Notes under the pieces: generated by a model
The model's input: the letters and a program-made list of their open reading frames with translations, nothing else
The model's database searches: none
Told to the model about the DNA's origin: nothing
From: Marinomonas gallaica
Lineage (GTDB): Bacteria; Pseudomonadota; Gammaproteobacteria; Pseudomonadales; Marinomonadaceae
Length of the DNA: 64,000 bases
Assembly (NCBI RefSeq): GCF_001639745.1
Contig: NZ_LTAX01000002.1
Location: 330,057-394,056 of the forward strand
Direction: 5' to 3'
Translations under genes and position numbers: made by a program
In this document: one piece after another, positions 9,515 through 19,451 of the stretch
Layout of the letters: each line of letters starts with the position of its first letter
How positions within the stretch are numbered: the first letter of the stretch is position 1

Positions 9515-10240
9515 GTGACAACCGCATTTGTGGTGATGTTTATGGCTGGCATAGTAACCGGCTTTTCAAAGTTTTCCGTAGGGGGAATGGGGCTAATCAT
9601 ATTGCCGATCGTCATGATTGCCTTTCCTGGTCCTGAAGCACTCGGGGCTTTATTGCCTTTATATATTATTACTGACGTGATGGCGGCTTGCAGCTACCGC
9701 AAGAATATCTCATGGCGGGTACTGGCACGCTTTTTACCGCTGGCTTTCATAGGGCTGCTTATCGGTTCTTACCTACTCGCCGACTTAAACGCAGATCAGT
9801 TTGTCACACTCCTCGGTGTGATCATTATTTCAATGATACTTTTAGGGCTTTACTTGGATGCACGGCCGAGTAACTTTATGCAAAAGCCCATAACGGCCTA
9901 TTTTATGGGGCTAGCAGGTGGATTGGTTACGATGGTTGCAAATGCCGCAGGACCTTTATTCAGCTTATTCTTAATGGAGCAAAAGCTTAGCAAAGACAGC
10001 TACGTCAGCACTCGTGCTTGGGCCTTTCTGATCATCGATGTCATCAAGCTGCCGATGTATCTAGGTCTCGGACTGCTAACCCAAGAAAGCTTAACCATCG
10101 GTGCGTATGCCCTACCAGGTTTGTTAATCGGTGCGTTGATCGGCTACCACTTTTTAAAACATGTGACACCGGCACACTTTAAATGGCTAATCCGTCTTAT
10201 GTCGTGCATCGCGGCTATGAAGTTAATGTTCTTTTCCTGA
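9515..10240 (+). CDS. TauE/SafE-family membrane anion exporter
   Basis: A 241-residue membrane protein with about eight hydrophobic segments and the two internally related halves typical of the TauE/SafE (DUF81) family. The half-repeat signatures GFSKFSVGGMGLIILPI near the start and GLAGGLVTMVANAAGPLFSLF in the middle are visible. The family exports sulfite, sulfoacetate or related anions. The start is GTG, with a strong AAGGAGGAC ribosome site. The divergent LysR gene is its probable regulator. Confidence 0.85.
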   Translation: MTTAFVVMFMAGIVTGFSKFSVGGMGLIILPIVMIAFPGPEALGALLPLYIITDVMAACSYRKNISWRVLARFLPLAFIGLLIGSYLLADLNADQFVTLLGVIIISMILLGLYLDARPSNFMQKPITAYFMGLAGGLVTMVANAAGPLFSLFLMEQKLSKDSYVSTRAWAFLIIDVIKLPMYLGLGLLTQESLTIGAYALPGLLIGALIGYHFLKHVTPAHFKWLIRLMSCIAAMKLMFFS

Positions 10241-10277
10241 AAGCCACTTAGTGATTTTCCGACCTTCAAGATTCTAT

Positions 10278-10310
10278 CAAGCATTACCACTTGTAAAGTC
10301 GTAATGCTTG
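10278..10310. terminator. Stem-loop 3' of the exporter gene
   Basis: CAAGCATTAC (10278-10287) and GTAATGCTTG (10301-10310) form a perfect 10-bp stem with a 13-nt loop, 38 bp after the exporter stop. Only a broken T-rich stretch follows. The rest of the 397-bp gap (10241-10637) shows no convincing gene; it should hold the promoter of the downstream repeat protein. Confidence 0.5.
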
Positions 10311-10637
10311 CAACATCCTCTAATCTCTTTATTTTTTTAAGAACGATTATCATGCAGGTATTCCAAGATCTTGCCATCACCTTAGTTTTGTCTAGGCCAC
10401 ACTTCGCGCAAGAAGCAAAAAAAATAATCAAAAAATTCAAACAGTTATATTTTTAGATCCGATTACCAGTGAATTTACACTGACCCTTTCAATACGTAAG
10501 TTTTCCAGAATAAGCTTTTCTGAACCTTAACATTCACCTGACACCATCTTTGAAACGATTCTCTTATCTTGAATGGCGTGTTAGCGAATATCTTCATCGC
10601 TTATCACTTTGAAACCAAACTTAGGACGGAGGTCTTC

Positions 10638-12269
10638 ATGAAATCAGCAAAGCAATTTTCAAATCAAGGCAATGCACTAGACACAGCGAAAGGCAATATG
10701 AGCACACCAGAATATTTGCTCAACAACCTGAATCAGCAGAACCTTACATCAGATTACGTTGCCCAAGTTCTTGACAGCTTACCACCAGGTCAAATCGTGC
10801 GTTACTTTGCACAAAACGGTCTTGAGGCACTATTTGAGCAGCAAGAAGAAACCACAGAGGACAATTATGGTAGCAATGCGACAGCGCTAGAGCTGAACAC
10901 GGCACTGGATGCCAGCATTGATACGGAAATGGAAAACGACCTGTACTCTATTGAATTAGAAGAAGGCGAAAACTACTCTTTCACTGTTACAAGCGACGAA
11001 CTTTCTTCACCTTATTTAGTGTTACGCAACAGTGATGGCAAGCGTATTTCAAGCGATGCTCAAGAAGACGATGAAACCAATACGTCATTCAGTTTTACAG
11101 CGCCACAGTCAGGCGTTTTCTACTTGGATTTATCTGACTTAGAAGACGACGCTTCTGGCAACTACAACATCAGTGTTACCTCGTCAGATGAAACCGATCC
11201 AGTCGATGAGACAGAAGACCCACAAGATGGCTCTGAAACCGACCCCGTCGATGAGACAGAAGACCCACAAGACGGCTCTGAAACCGATCCCGTCGATGAA
11301 ACAGAAGACCCACAAGACGGCTCTGAAACCGACCCCGTCGATGAGACAGAAGACCCACAAGATGGCTCTGAAACCGATCCCGTCGATGAGACAGAAGACC
11401 CACAAGACGGCTCTGAAACCGACCCCGTCGATGAGACAGAAGACCCACAAGATGGCTCTGAAACCGGCCCCGTCGATGAGACAGAAGACCCACAAGATGG
11501 CTCTGAAACCGATCCAGTTGACGAAACGCCCGATGACACGGTTGTAGATGATTTTACAGCAGATACCACGACAGCGGGTGCGATTGTTGCCAACACAGAA
11601 GTACAAGGAACATTCGAACAAGCAGGTGATTCAGATTGGTACTCAATGAATCTTGAAGCAGGCACAGACTACACTATGACATTCTCTTCTGAGAATGTTG
11701 AAATCCCTGCTCTGGTGCTACGTGATGCAGAAGGCCAAACGGTTGAAAATAATTTCAGTATTACAGGTGATGATGTAGACATTAGTTTCACAGCAGAAGA
11801 AGCAGGTACCTACTTCCTAGATGCTAGTGATCTCTCTAGCGCTGCTATCGGAGACTACACATTAGCGTTAACCACTGACGAGCAAGATACTATTGAGATT
11901 CCTGAACTGGATGAAGACGACGTATCTGCAGACATTCTCACAAATAGCCTACTGGATGTCGGCAGTACAGTTGAAAGCTCGCTAGACTTCGCAGGCGATG
12001 AGGACTGGTTCGCCACCTCTCTAGAAGCAGGCATGACCTACGACATCTCCATGGAAAGCGATGCTCTAGAGTCTGGCCAGCTAGCCGTTATGGACAACGA
12101 CGGTGAATTAGCGCTAGCCCTTGAAGAAGGTAATGAAGATGGCATCCTGTCCTTCACTGCCGAAGAGTCTGGCACCTACTTCATTGGTGCATCGGATGCG
12201 AATCCAGATGCAACCGGCGATTACCTAATCGGCGTACAGCAACAAACGACTGAAGATGTGATTGCATAG
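10638..12269 (+). CDS. Acidic protein with three PPC-like domains and a 15-residue repeat linker
   Basis: A 543-residue, very acidic protein. The start at 10638 has GGAGG six bases upstream; the longer frame from 10569 has no such site. Three related beta-sandwich domains are visible, each ending in a G-x-Y/F-x-L/I-x-A/D-S/D pattern: domain 1 about residues 90-180, domain 2 about 315-415, domain 3 about 435-540. They match the bacterial pre-peptidase C-terminal (PPC) fold (ENDLYSIELEEGENYSF, DSDWYSMNLEAGTDYTM, DEDWFATSLEAGMTYDI). Domains 1 and 2 are joined by seven copies of ETDPVDETEDPQDGS. PPC domains are normally on secreted proteins, yet no signal peptide is present and no protease domain is fused. 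Possibly a surface or type-I-secreted protein; function unknown. Confidence 0.7.
   Translation: MKSAKQFSNQGNALDTAKGNMSTPEYLLNNLNQQNLTSDYVAQVLDSLPPGQIVRYFAQNGLEALFEQQEETTEDNYGSNATALELNTALDASIDTEMENDLYSIELEEGENYSFTVTSDELSSPYLVLRNSDGKRISSDAQEDDETNTSFSFTAPQSGVFYLDLSDLEDDASGNYNISVTSSDETDPVDETEDPQDGSETDPVDETEDPQDGSETDPVDETEDPQDGSETDPVDETEDPQDGSETDPVDETEDPQDGSETDPVDETEDPQDGSETGPVDETEDPQDGSETDPVDETPDDTVVDDFTADTTTAGAIVANTEVQGTFEQAGDSDWYSMNLEAGTDYTMTFSSENVEIPALVLRDAEGQTVENNFSITGDDVDISFTAEEAGTYFLDASDLSSAAIGDYTLALTTDEQDTIEIPELDEDDVSADILTNSLLDVGSTVESSLDFAGDEDWFATSLEAGMTYDISMESDALESGQLAVMDNDGELALALEEGNEDGILSFTAEESGTYFIGASDANPDATGDYLIGVQQQTTEDVIA
11190..11537 (+). repeat. 45-bp coding tandem repeat (seven copies plus a part)
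   Basis: Seven consecutive 45-bp units begin at 11190, 11235, 11280, 11325, 11370, 11415 and 11460, and a partial eighth (11505-11537) diverges. Each unit encodes ETDPVDETEDPQDGS; one copy has G for D. Copies differ only at a few positions, mostly silent, which implies recent expansion and likely copy-number variation between strains. Open frames on the other strand here are a by-product of the codon-locked repeat. Confidence 0.95.
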
Positions 12270-12310
12270 CAGCTCTCAATAATCATAGCTTGATAGCTAA
12301 CCCTAGAAAT

Positions 12311-12340
12311 AGCCAACCCTAGAAGGGTTGGCTATTTTCT
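12311..12340. terminator. Rho-independent terminator
   Basis: AGCCAACCCT (12311-12320) pairs perfectly with AGGGTTGGCT (12324-12333) around a 3-nt loop, followed by ATTTTCT. It lies between the repeat-protein gene and convergent rarD and could serve both. Confidence 0.85.
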
Positions 12341-12346
12341 GTGTTG

Positions 12347-13243
12347 CTAAAGTGCCTGTTTCTGTTTGCGCAGTTGCTTAATCGAGCTGACAATTAACAT
12401 GGCTAAAGCCGCCCAAATTAAACCAAAAGTCACCAGTTTCTCACTGGAGAACGGTTCGTCGTAAAGAAAGACGGCCAACAAGAACATGGCACTGGGACCA
12501 ATGTATTGAAAAAAGCCCAAGGTCACCAAACTGATTCGGTTTGCGGCCGCAGCAAAACACATCAGCGGCACCATAGTGACTGGCCCTGCGGCCATTAGAA
12601 GTAAACTAGACGCCCAATGGCCGCTCTGCATAAAACCAAAATCCGCACCAAACCAATACAGCTGAGACAGCGCGTAAGGCATCAAAATAGCCGTTTCTAA
12701 CGTCATCCCCATAAAGCTATCCAAGGCGATTTTCTTTCGCACTAACCCATACAAACCAAAGCTCAGCGCCAGTGTTAGGGCTATCCATGGTAAGCGTCCG
12801 AATTGAATTACCTCAAACACCACGGCTAACAGGCACAGCCAAGCTGCCCACTGTTTTGGCCGATCAAGACGATCCTTAAAAAACACCATCCCCAATACAA
12901 TGCTAACTAAAGGGTTGATGTAATAACCCAAGCTCGCACTCAGCAGTTGCTCGCTATTGACGGCATAAATATAAGTTCCCCAATTGACGGCAATTAATAC
13001 CGAGGACAATGCAACCGCCAGCAATACCTTTGTGCTTAAAGCCTGCTTTAACGCTCGCCATTTGCGCATCGCTGTCATCAGTATCACGACTACCACAAAC
13101 GACCATAAGATCCGATGCGATAAAATATCCAACGCGGGTATGTGGTCAATGGTTTTAAAATACAACGGAGCGATAGACCACAATAGAAACGCGGTAATCC
13201 CATAAAGCATGCCTGATTTTGCCGTCGAATCCATGTTTGACAT
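12347..13243 (-). CDS. rarD: RarD, EamA-family transporter
   Basis: A 298-residue, ten-helix inner-membrane protein of the drug/metabolite (EamA) superfamily. The RarD subgroup marks are present: KSGMLYGITAFLLWSIAPLY at the start, HRILWSFVVV, NWGTYIYAVNSEQLLSASLGY (shown in part) and the late FQYIGPSAMFLLAVFLYDEPF. GGAGTG lies before the ATG at 13243; an upstream GTG two codons earlier is possible. RarD was named for chloramphenicol sensitivity in E. coli; its natural substrate is not established. Confidence 0.9.
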   Translation of the reverse strand: MSNMDSTAKSGMLYGITAFLLWSIAPLYFKTIDHIPALDILSHRILWSFVVVVILMTAMRKWRALKQALSTKVLLAVALSSVLIAVNWGTYIYAVNSEQLLSASLGYYINPLVSIVLGMVFFKDRLDRPKQWAAWLCLLAVVFEVIQFGRLPWIALTLALSFGLYGLVRKKIALDSFMGMTLETAILMPYALSQLYWFGADFGFMQSGHWASSLLLMAAGPVTMVPLMCFAAAANRISLVTLGFFQYIGPSAMFLLAVFLYDEPFSSEKLVTFGLIWAALAMLIVSSIKQLRKQKQAL

Positions 13244-13280
13244 TGTCACTCCGTGTCTAAGGTTTGGAAGCTAAAGTACA

Positions 13281-15608
13281 TTAAGCCAATATGGCATCAA
13301 ACTCTGCTAGTGTATTTCTCACACTGTGTTGCAGCGTCGTAACAAGGTGTTCAAAATCATTTAGTTGGCCAACATTGGCCGCTGTTTCTAATTGTCGTAG
13401 TAAATTAGCAAGCTGTAGTGCGCCAACCGCATCCGCGTCACCGGCCAATCGGTGCGCAATATCCGCTACCTCGTAATCATCTTGCTCAGCGTGCATTTGC
13501 TTTAGATCTGTCAAACCTTCAGCCATGGCATGCTCTAAACTGATTAACAACTTACGCAGCCGTTGTTCACCTAAAGCGGATAAGTGTGACCGTAGAAGAA
13601 CTGGATCAATTAACTCAGAATCACCTTGTGTTTCTTTAAGCGAAGTCGACGGGGCTGTTTGAGTACGCATAATTTGCTGCAACGATTCTTGTTTAAACGG
13701 CTTAGGTAATACCGCCCAAATACCGGCTGCATGACACTTTTGCACATTGCTGGGTTGAACATTGGCCGTCAAGGCTACGACAGGTGTGTGCTGGTTTACA
13801 CCAGACTCGGAACGAATGCGTTGTGCGATTTCTAAACCGCTCATGTTAGGCAGGTGAATATCCATTAAAATCAGATCAAATGGATCCGAGGCCATGGCAG
13901 CAAGAGCCTGAGTGCCGTTTTCAGCCAATGTCACTCGGTGCCCATCTTGCCTTAATAACTCCATCGTCACGGCCTGATTTATCGGCGTGTCTTCCACTAA
14001 TAAAATCGACATAGATGGCAACGATGGCAGCACCGTCTCTAGCTGCGCCGGAGCATGCCTTGTTTCTGCGGGTATGTGAGCCAGAGGTACATAAAACCAA
14101 AACAGGCTGCCATGCCCAACATCACTGGTAACGCCGATCTCACCCTGCAGCACATTCACCAACTGAGCGGTAATGGCCAGCCCTAATCCAGTCCCACCGA
14201 AGCGTCGAGTAATGCTCTCGTCCGCTTGGCTAAAGCGCTCGAAAATCTGCGTTAAATAGTCTTCCGATATGCCAATGCCGGTGTCTTCTACTTCAAAGAA
14301 CACACCATCGCTGTGGTCTGGGTCGTTAGCGGGCATCACCGTAATAGTCACGGTACCTGCTTCAGTAAATTTAATGGCATTCGATACAAGATTCGACAAA
14401 ATCTGACGTAACGCTCCGGCTCCACCATAATATTGCTTGGCTAATTCGTCGCTGATGTTGACGGCAATCTGGCTGTTTTGCGCTTTTGCTTGGGCAGAAA
14501 ACAGCAAGCTGGTTGACGACACTAACTCTTGAATCGAAAAAACACTCATTTCAGGGCAATACATGCCTTCTTCTAAGCGTGCATAGTCCAGCAAGCCATT
14601 TAGAATCTCTAGTAACGCATCACCAGACTGATAAATAGCATCGAGTTTTTCTTGGTTTGCAGCGGCTTGATCGGTGCGCTGCAACAACTCCACCATGCCT
14701 AAAATACCATTTAAAGGCGTTTTAATTTCATGGCTCATGGTCGCCAAAAACTGGCTTTTTGCTTTATTCGCTTGCTCGGCCGCCTCCTTCGCATCCTGTA
14801 ATCGTTGCGTGCGGCGTAGGACCTGCTCTTGCAGCTGATCACGGTGGTAACGCAACTCCGCTTCAATTCGGTCTTTTTGCTTAATATCCTCTAAAATAGC
14901 TTCTCGCATATCGTTTAACGCATTCACCACTGCGTCTAACTCATCGTCTTGAGCTGCTTTCTTTTTATGCGGCAGACGCAACGTTTGTTTGAGATTTCCC
15001 GCGCCAATAGAGCGGGTATAACGTGACATGTATTCTAGGTGCCGTGTCACCATAAAATGCACGATCAGCAGCAGTAATAGACCATTCACTAATACTAAAC
15101 CACTTTGAAACAATGCAATCTCAACGGCCGATCGCAGTAAACGAGACTGGATAGCCGCCATATCATGGTAAACCGTCAGCTCTCCAAGTAACCGCGAAGT
15201 GAGCTGACCATCACGGTCCTCATAATAGATATCAAAGGTCGTACCATAGGTTTGCGATACTTTTTCAGGAACATCCCCAACAACAATATCCTCTTGCCAG
15301 TCTTGAGAGTGCAACATCACGGCATTGACGTTAGAAAAGTTCATTATCCCTTTCAGTTGCAGCAACAACTGTTCTTGATCAAGATCCCATAGCCCCTTTC
15401 GAATACCTTCTATATGCGATGACGTAATGAAATCCGTTTGCTGCTGCAAAGCGACTCGCTCTCGACGATATTCGTTGTAGACCTGAATACTGGTCGAAAC
15501 GAGTGCTAACAACAAGCTCAACGAAATCAGCTTAATAAAGATACGATAAGCCAGTGGGTGAGCTTGCTTATAACCTAATATTTTGGCTAAAACGGATGAA
15601 GGTGTCAT
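13281..15608 (-). CDS. Hybrid sensor histidine kinase (HAMP-HisKA-HATPase-REC-HPt)
   Basis: A 775-residue membrane kinase. Order: membrane helix about 25-42, periplasmic sensing loop 43-160, second helix about 165-188, HAMP 190-245, coiled coil, HisKA with the phosphoacceptor His293 in [13 protein letters not shown], an HATPase with [10 protein letters not shown] (near 406), DTGIGI and GGTGLGL, a receiver domain with Asp583 ([13 protein letters not shown]) and an HPt domain with His719 ([14 protein letters not shown]). The start ATG at 15608 overlaps the TGA of the upstream gene (ATGA), so the two are translationally coupled. The phosphorelay architecture is like TorS/EvgS. It probably signals to the OmpR-type regulator two genes upstream. 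Confidence 0.9.
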   Translation of the reverse strand: MTPSSVLAKILGYKQAHPLAYRIFIKLISLSLLLALVSTSIQVYNEYRRERVALQQQTDFITSSHIEGIRKGLWDLDQEQLLLQLKGIMNFSNVNAVMLHSQDWQEDIVVGDVPEKVSQTYGTTFDIYYEDRDGQLTSRLLGELTVYHDMAAIQSRLLRSAVEIALFQSGLVLVNGLLLLLIVHFMVTRHLEYMSRYTRSIGAGNLKQTLRLPHKKKAAQDDELDAVVNALNDMREAILEDIKQKDRIEAELRYHRDQLQEQVLRRTQRLQDAKEAAEQANKAKSQFLATMSHEIKTPLNGILGMVELLQRTDQAAANQEKLDAIYQSGDALLEILNGLLDYARLEEGMYCPEMSVFSIQELVSSTSLLFSAQAKAQNSQIAVNISDELAKQYYGGAGALRQILSNLVSNAIKFTEAGTVTITVMPANDPDHSDGVFFEVEDTGIGISEDYLTQIFERFSQADESITRRFGGTGLGLAITAQLVNVLQGEIGVTSDVGHGSLFWFYVPLAHIPAETRHAPAQLETVLPSLPSMSILLVEDTPINQAVTMELLRQDGHRVTLAENGTQALAAMASDPFDLILMDIHLPNMSGLEIAQRIRSESGVNQHTPVVALTANVQPSNVQKCHAAGIWAVLPKPFKQESLQQIMRTQTAPSTSLKETQGDSELIDPVLLRSHLSALGEQRLRKLLISLEHAMAEGLTDLKQMHAEQDDYEVADIAHRLAGDADAVGALQLANLLRQLETAANVGQLNDFEHLVTTLQHSVRNTLAEFDAILA

Positions 15609-16429
15609 GGAATATCCTGACCAGAAGTCTCTTCTGCAGTACTTTGTAAATACATCAAACGCTGCTGCTTCATCCATAAAGGAATCAGCTTAGGGTCACT
15701 TAGCAACGCTTTCAATTCGCTATTGAGCCTTGGCAACCATTGCATGAGTGGCGAGCGCTTAGATATGGCGACATACCAGTAATCACTGACATCCGTTGCG
15801 ATAGAATCTATCTGCCCTGTAAGTCCAAAAGCATTAATCAGCAGTTGCCCTGACAACTTCCCCATGGGCACCGCATCTAAGCGATGATCGGCCAGCTTTA
15901 ATAGGTTTTGATGTTGGCTCGATACCCATTCCAAACGCGGATACTTTGCCAATGCGCTGTCCACCCGGTCACCAAAGCTATCCCCCATTAACACGCCGAC
16001 ACGCTTACCAGATAAGCCTTCCCAATCGTTAAAGACCAGCGGTTTAGAGGCTGGGTAAAATAAGTTGATGTCTTCTCGAACAATCGGAGTTTCTAAGAAC
16101 ACCATGTATTCGGAACGTACTTCGTTCCTAAAACCGGTCATGATATCGACATTGCCAAGCTCGACCTCTTTCAAGCAACGTTGCCAGTTGCTGTCTTGTT
16201 GATCATCCACAGAAATACCGAGCGGTTTTAGGAGAGCGTGGACAATCATGGCATTTACACCTTCAACACGACCGCCAGGCGTTACCCATGAAACCGGAGG
16301 GTAAGCAGTCGTGCCACAGATGCGCACGGTTATATTGTTTAACGCAAGAGGCTCTTCAGAAAAGGCTTCTGTTGCCCATGCCGATACACTGAAAAACAGT
16401 GTCACGAGCCCAAAAGTTAAGGATCGCAT
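15605..16429 (-). CDS. Periplasmic solute-binding protein of the signalling operon
   Basis: A 274-residue protein with a signal peptide (about 19 residues, ending AWA) and the bacterial family-3 solute-binding fold: [19 protein letters not shown], then [36 protein letters not shown] and [14 protein letters not shown]. No transporter genes accompany it. It overlaps the regulator gene by 13 bp and the kinase gene by 4 bp, so the three genes form one tight operon. It most likely presents a ligand to the periplasmic loop of the kinase, in the way TorT does for TorS, although TorT is from a different fold family. The conserved arginine of amino-acid binders is present in NEVRSEY, which hints at an amino or organic acid ligand. 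Confidence 0.85.
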   Translation of the reverse strand: MRSLTFGLVTLFFSVSAWATEAFSEEPLALNNITVRICGTTAYPPVSWVTPGGRVEGVNAMIVHALLKPLGISVDDQQDSNWQRCLKEVELGNVDIMTGFRNEVRSEYMVFLETPIVREDINLFYPASKPLVFNDWEGLSGKRVGVLMGDSFGDRVDSALAKYPRLEWVSSQHQNLLKLADHRLDAVPMGKLSGQLLINAFGLTGQIDSIATDVSDYWYVAISKRSPLMQWLPRLNSELKALLSDPKLIPLWMKQQRLMYLQSTAEETSGQDIP

Positions 16430-17157
16430 GACTCATCTTCAATCGCGGAGACACTAAACAGATAACCCACACCATGCACGGTAATGATCATCGGAGGGCA
16501 CTCTGGATCGTCAGCAAGCTTGCGGCGAATACGCCCGATCAACACATCAATCGTTCGATCCGTTGCATTCCAAGTGCGGTTTTTAATACGATCCATTAAT
16601 TGGTCGCGACTTAATGGCGTGCCTTCATGCTCCATTAAAGTCAGCAGTAACTGAAATTCTCCTTCGGTTAACTGCGTGATTGTGCGATCGGAACGAACAA
16701 GCACTCTACGGGAAGTATCCAGATGCCATGGACCCAGAGGTCGTAAGACCGGTTCTTCTGTGGGCTTACTTGTGTCTCTTTGAGCGCGTACACGACGTAT
16801 GAGGTTTTTACCTCGGGCAAGAATTTCACGTGGATTGAATGGTTTGCAAACGTATTCATCCGCACCGCATTCGAGACCAATAATGCGGTCAATTTCATCT
16901 TGTTTGCCGGTTACCAAAATAATACCAATCTCCGAACGAGATCGTAGCTCTCGTGTCAGCGTTAGGCCATCTTTACCGGGCAGGCGAATATCCAGCAGCA
17001 CCAGATCAAATGTCTCATTTGCTAAACGCTGCTCGGCCGCTTCCGCGGTATCAACACCTTCAACGCTGTAGCCTTCTTCTGCAAAGTAGCTTTGCAGTGT
17101 TTCACGGGTGACGCCGGAGTCGTCTACCACGAGTATTTTGATTTCAGATGTCAGCAT
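16417..17157 (-). CDS. OmpR-family response regulator
   Basis: A 246-residue regulator: a receiver domain with acidic pocket VVDDSG and phosphoacceptor Asp56 in LVLLDIRLPG, the switch T in ILVTGKQ, and the KPF lysine; then a winged-helix DNA-binding domain ending RKLADDPECPPMIITVHGVG, with YLF as usual in the OmpR class. The GKQDEIDRIIGLECGADEY segment is close to that of TorR and ArcA. It is the first gene of the operon with the binding protein and the hybrid kinase. Upstream it faces a 660-bp gap that should contain the operon promoter. Confidence 0.9.
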   Translation of the reverse strand: MLTSEIKILVVDDSGVTRETLQSYFAEEGYSVEGVDTAEAAEQRLANETFDLVLLDIRLPGKDGLTLTRELRSRSEIGIILVTGKQDEIDRIIGLECGADEYVCKPFNPREILARGKNLIRRVRAQRDTSKPTEEPVLRPLGPWHLDTSRRVLVRSDRTITQLTEGEFQLLLTLMEHEGTPLSRDQLMDRIKNRTWNATDRTIDVLIGRIRRKLADDPECPPMIITVHGVGYLFSVSAIEDESCDP

Positions 17158-17818
17158 AGTCTGATCACAGTTAGCGTTAGGAAAGGAAAGAACACATCGT
17201 CATAAAGCCGTCATCAGGCTGTGATGTTGTAGGACTATAGCAATTCAAAGACTAAAAGATAAGCATTGCATTATCGGTTACTTATAAACAGGATGTAAAC
17301 AAATAGACCCCTTGTAAACAGGCAACCCACATATATTACAAGTAGGTCAATGGATCGCATCCAAGGGTGACAGAGCATACAAGTTGATTACTCAATTAAA
17401 GCCCCTGTCCATAGACCAATGCCTCAAAAAATCGCCTTCGCCGACGAATTGTGCGCACATTAAGAGCAGCTCACTCACACAAGAAGCTATTCGCATGGCC
17501 ATTCCTGCACGGGGCTTAGCGTGTCGCCCTGACAGTTGACTTACATTGGTGCATGACGCTTTCTCTTTCCCCTTCAAGCCTCGCCTAATTGACTCAACCA
17601 TTCGCTTCAAACGTCATGTTTAAACGCAGACTTGGTGTATTACAGGTGACATTCGGCCGGAATTAACCGATTTTTAGCGTCACATTGTTCATACAAAGTA
17701 TTACGAGTTGTTTGTGATTTGCTGAATTTATCCTGCTAAAACTTCATGACCTACTAAACTTAGGCTGTTTACTGAACCTTCATAAAAACGGCACAACACA
17801 AGAAAACAGGAACATAAC
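17158..17818. other. Long intergenic region, no clear gene
   Basis: 661 bp between the divergent regulator and antiporter genes. It must hold both promoters. A 72-residue open frame exists on the minus strand (17392-17610) with a basic, cysteine-containing product, but I see no ribosome site or recognisable domain, and I do not call it. The A+T-rich 17640-17800 stretch in front of the antiporter gene is the probable promoter zone. Confidence 0.5.
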
Positions 17819-19339
17819 ATGTCATCAAATTCATCTACTAGAACGGCACAAATGCCTAGCTTATCGCTAGCGCTTATCCCCGTTATTCTGACGCTGGCGA
17901 TACTCGGCGTTCAAATATTCTATTTTGGTGATTTCACACCACACATTCCTTTAGCCATCGGTTTAGCGATCACGGCACTGGTCGGTATTAAACTTGGACT
18001 GCGCTGGAAAGATATTGAAGAAGGTATTTTTCACGTTATTCACGTGTCCATGCCTTCGGTTTCTGTATTGATCTTAGTGGGTATGATCGTTGGTGTCTGG
18101 ATCGCATCGGGTACTGTACCGACGCTGATTTACTACGGACTAACATTATTAACGCCTCAGATTTTCTTAGCCGCCGCGATGATCTTGTGTGCCGTGGTAT
18201 CGCTTTCTTTAGGTACCTCTTGGGGTACGGTTGGTACGGTTGGTCTAGCACTCATGGGTATCGGTGCGGGGTTTGAAATCCCTATGTACTGGACCGCTGG
18301 TGCCGTTGTCTCAGGTGCCTTCTTCGGTGACAAAGTATCGCCACTTTCTGATACTACTAACTTAGCGCCTGCCGTAACCGGTACGGATGTGTTCTCTCAC
18401 ATCAAGAACATGATGCCAACGACTGTGCCGTCTATGTTGATCGCCTTAGTGATTTACCTCATTGCAGGTTTCACTATGATCGATAATGATAATGGATCAT
18501 TTGAACGCATTACCGCCATCACTACATCACTGCAAAATAACTTCGAAATCTCAGCATGGTTACTGGCTCCCGCATTGGTTGTTATTGTGTTAGCGGTAAA
18601 GCGTATGCCACCTATTCCATCGCTTTTTGCAGGTGTACTAACCGGTGCTGCTGTGGCCATGATCACTCAAGGTGCTGGCGTACATGACGTGTTAACGTAT
18701 GCGAACAGTGGTTACTCTATCCAAACATCTTCTGATGCCATCAACAGTCTATTAAATCGTGGTGGTGTCCAGTCCATGATGTGGACGATTTCGTTGATCT
18801 TGATTGCCCTTGGTTTTGGTGGCGCGCTCGAAAAAACACGCTGTCTAGAAGCCATCATCGCAGCTATTATGTCAAAAGTAGATTCATTCCGTGGCATTCA
18901 AACGTCTGCAACACTTACGTCTGTCGCGACTAACCTTGTCGCGGGTGACCCGTACCTATCAATCGCACTGCCTGGTCGTATGTACGCGCCGGTTTATCGT
19001 GGCATGAAATACTCCACATTGAACTTATCTCGAGCAATCGAAGAAGGCGGTACACTGGTATCACCTCTTGTCCCATGGAACGCGGGTGGTGCTTTTGTTA
19101 TCGGCGCATTGGGCTTGACGATTGGCGACGGCAACTTTGAAAACCTTTTGTACATTCCATTAGCTTTCGCTTGTTGGATCTCCCCTGTACTGGGTCTGAT
19201 CTACGCACAAATTGGTGTGTTCTCGCCAAAAGCGACGGCTGAAGAGCAAGCGCTTTGGAAGAAGCAAGGTGAAGCCATTGCAGACTATGCAGAAGGTTCA
19301 TTATCTGAGCGCAGCGCATCCGGTGCTTATTCAAAATAA
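17819..19339 (+). CDS. NhaC-family Na+/H+ antiporter
   Basis: A 506-residue inner-membrane protein with about 11-12 hydrophobic segments. NhaC-family landmarks include SLSLGTSWGTVGTVGLALMG and the following GAFFGDKVSPLSDTTNLAPA block, which carries the charged and polar residues used for ion exchange. The second half contains a second discontinuous-helix region, ATNLVAGDPYLSIALPGRMY. AGGAAC precedes the ATG. The gene converges with a second NhaC-family gene across a shared terminator. The usual role is sodium export and pH homeostasis; some members exchange malate/lactate instead. Confidence 0.88.
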   Translation: MSSNSSTRTAQMPSLSLALIPVILTLAILGVQIFYFGDFTPHIPLAIGLAITALVGIKLGLRWKDIEEGIFHVIHVSMPSVSVLILVGMIVGVWIASGTVPTLIYYGLTLLTPQIFLAAAMILCAVVSLSLGTSWGTVGTVGLALMGIGAGFEIPMYWTAGAVVSGAFFGDKVSPLSDTTNLAPAVTGTDVFSHIKNMMPTTVPSMLIALVIYLIAGFTMIDNDNGSFERITAITTSLQNNFEISAWLLAPALVVIVLAVKRMPPIPSLFAGVLTGAAVAMITQGAGVHDVLTYANSGYSIQTSSDAINSLLNRGGVQSMMWTISLILIALGFGGALEKTRCLEAIIAAIMSKVDSFRGIQTSATLTSVATNLVAGDPYLSIALPGRMYAPVYRGMKYSTLNLSRAIEEGGTLVSPLVPWNAGGAFVIGALGLTIGDGNFENLLYIPLAFACWISPVLGLIYAQIGVFSPKATAEEQALWKKQGEAIADYAEGSLSERSASGAYSK

Positions 19340-19403
19340 TGGTGTTTGACAGTCATCATCGGCCATCGCCCTAAAATAGGTCGAGATGACAGTCATAAAA
19401 AAC

Positions 19404-19438
19404 CGCTTGCAGTCAACGTTACTGCAAGCGTTTTTTTT
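19404..19438. terminator. Bidirectional rho-independent terminator
   Basis: CGCTTGCAGT (19404-19413) pairs with ACTGCAAGCG (19421-19430), with eight T after it on the plus strand and six A before it, which become T on the minus strand. It serves both convergent antiporter genes. Confidence 0.9.
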
Positions 19439-19451
19439 GCGCTTTAAATAC

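Noticed and set aside
11190..11537. CRISPR-like array
   Set aside because: Units are contiguous, without spacers, and coding.
11162..11665. Several open frames on both strands over the 45-bp repeats
   Set aside because: They come from the repeat length being a multiple of three, which keeps all frames free of stops. The plus-strand PPC protein explains the locus.
13281..17157. Calling the operon torRTS
   Set aside because: The binding protein is from another fold family than TorT and no TMAO reductase genes are near.
17392..17610. 72-residue open frame on the minus strand
   Set aside because: No ribosome site, no recognisable domain; left as part of the intergenic region.
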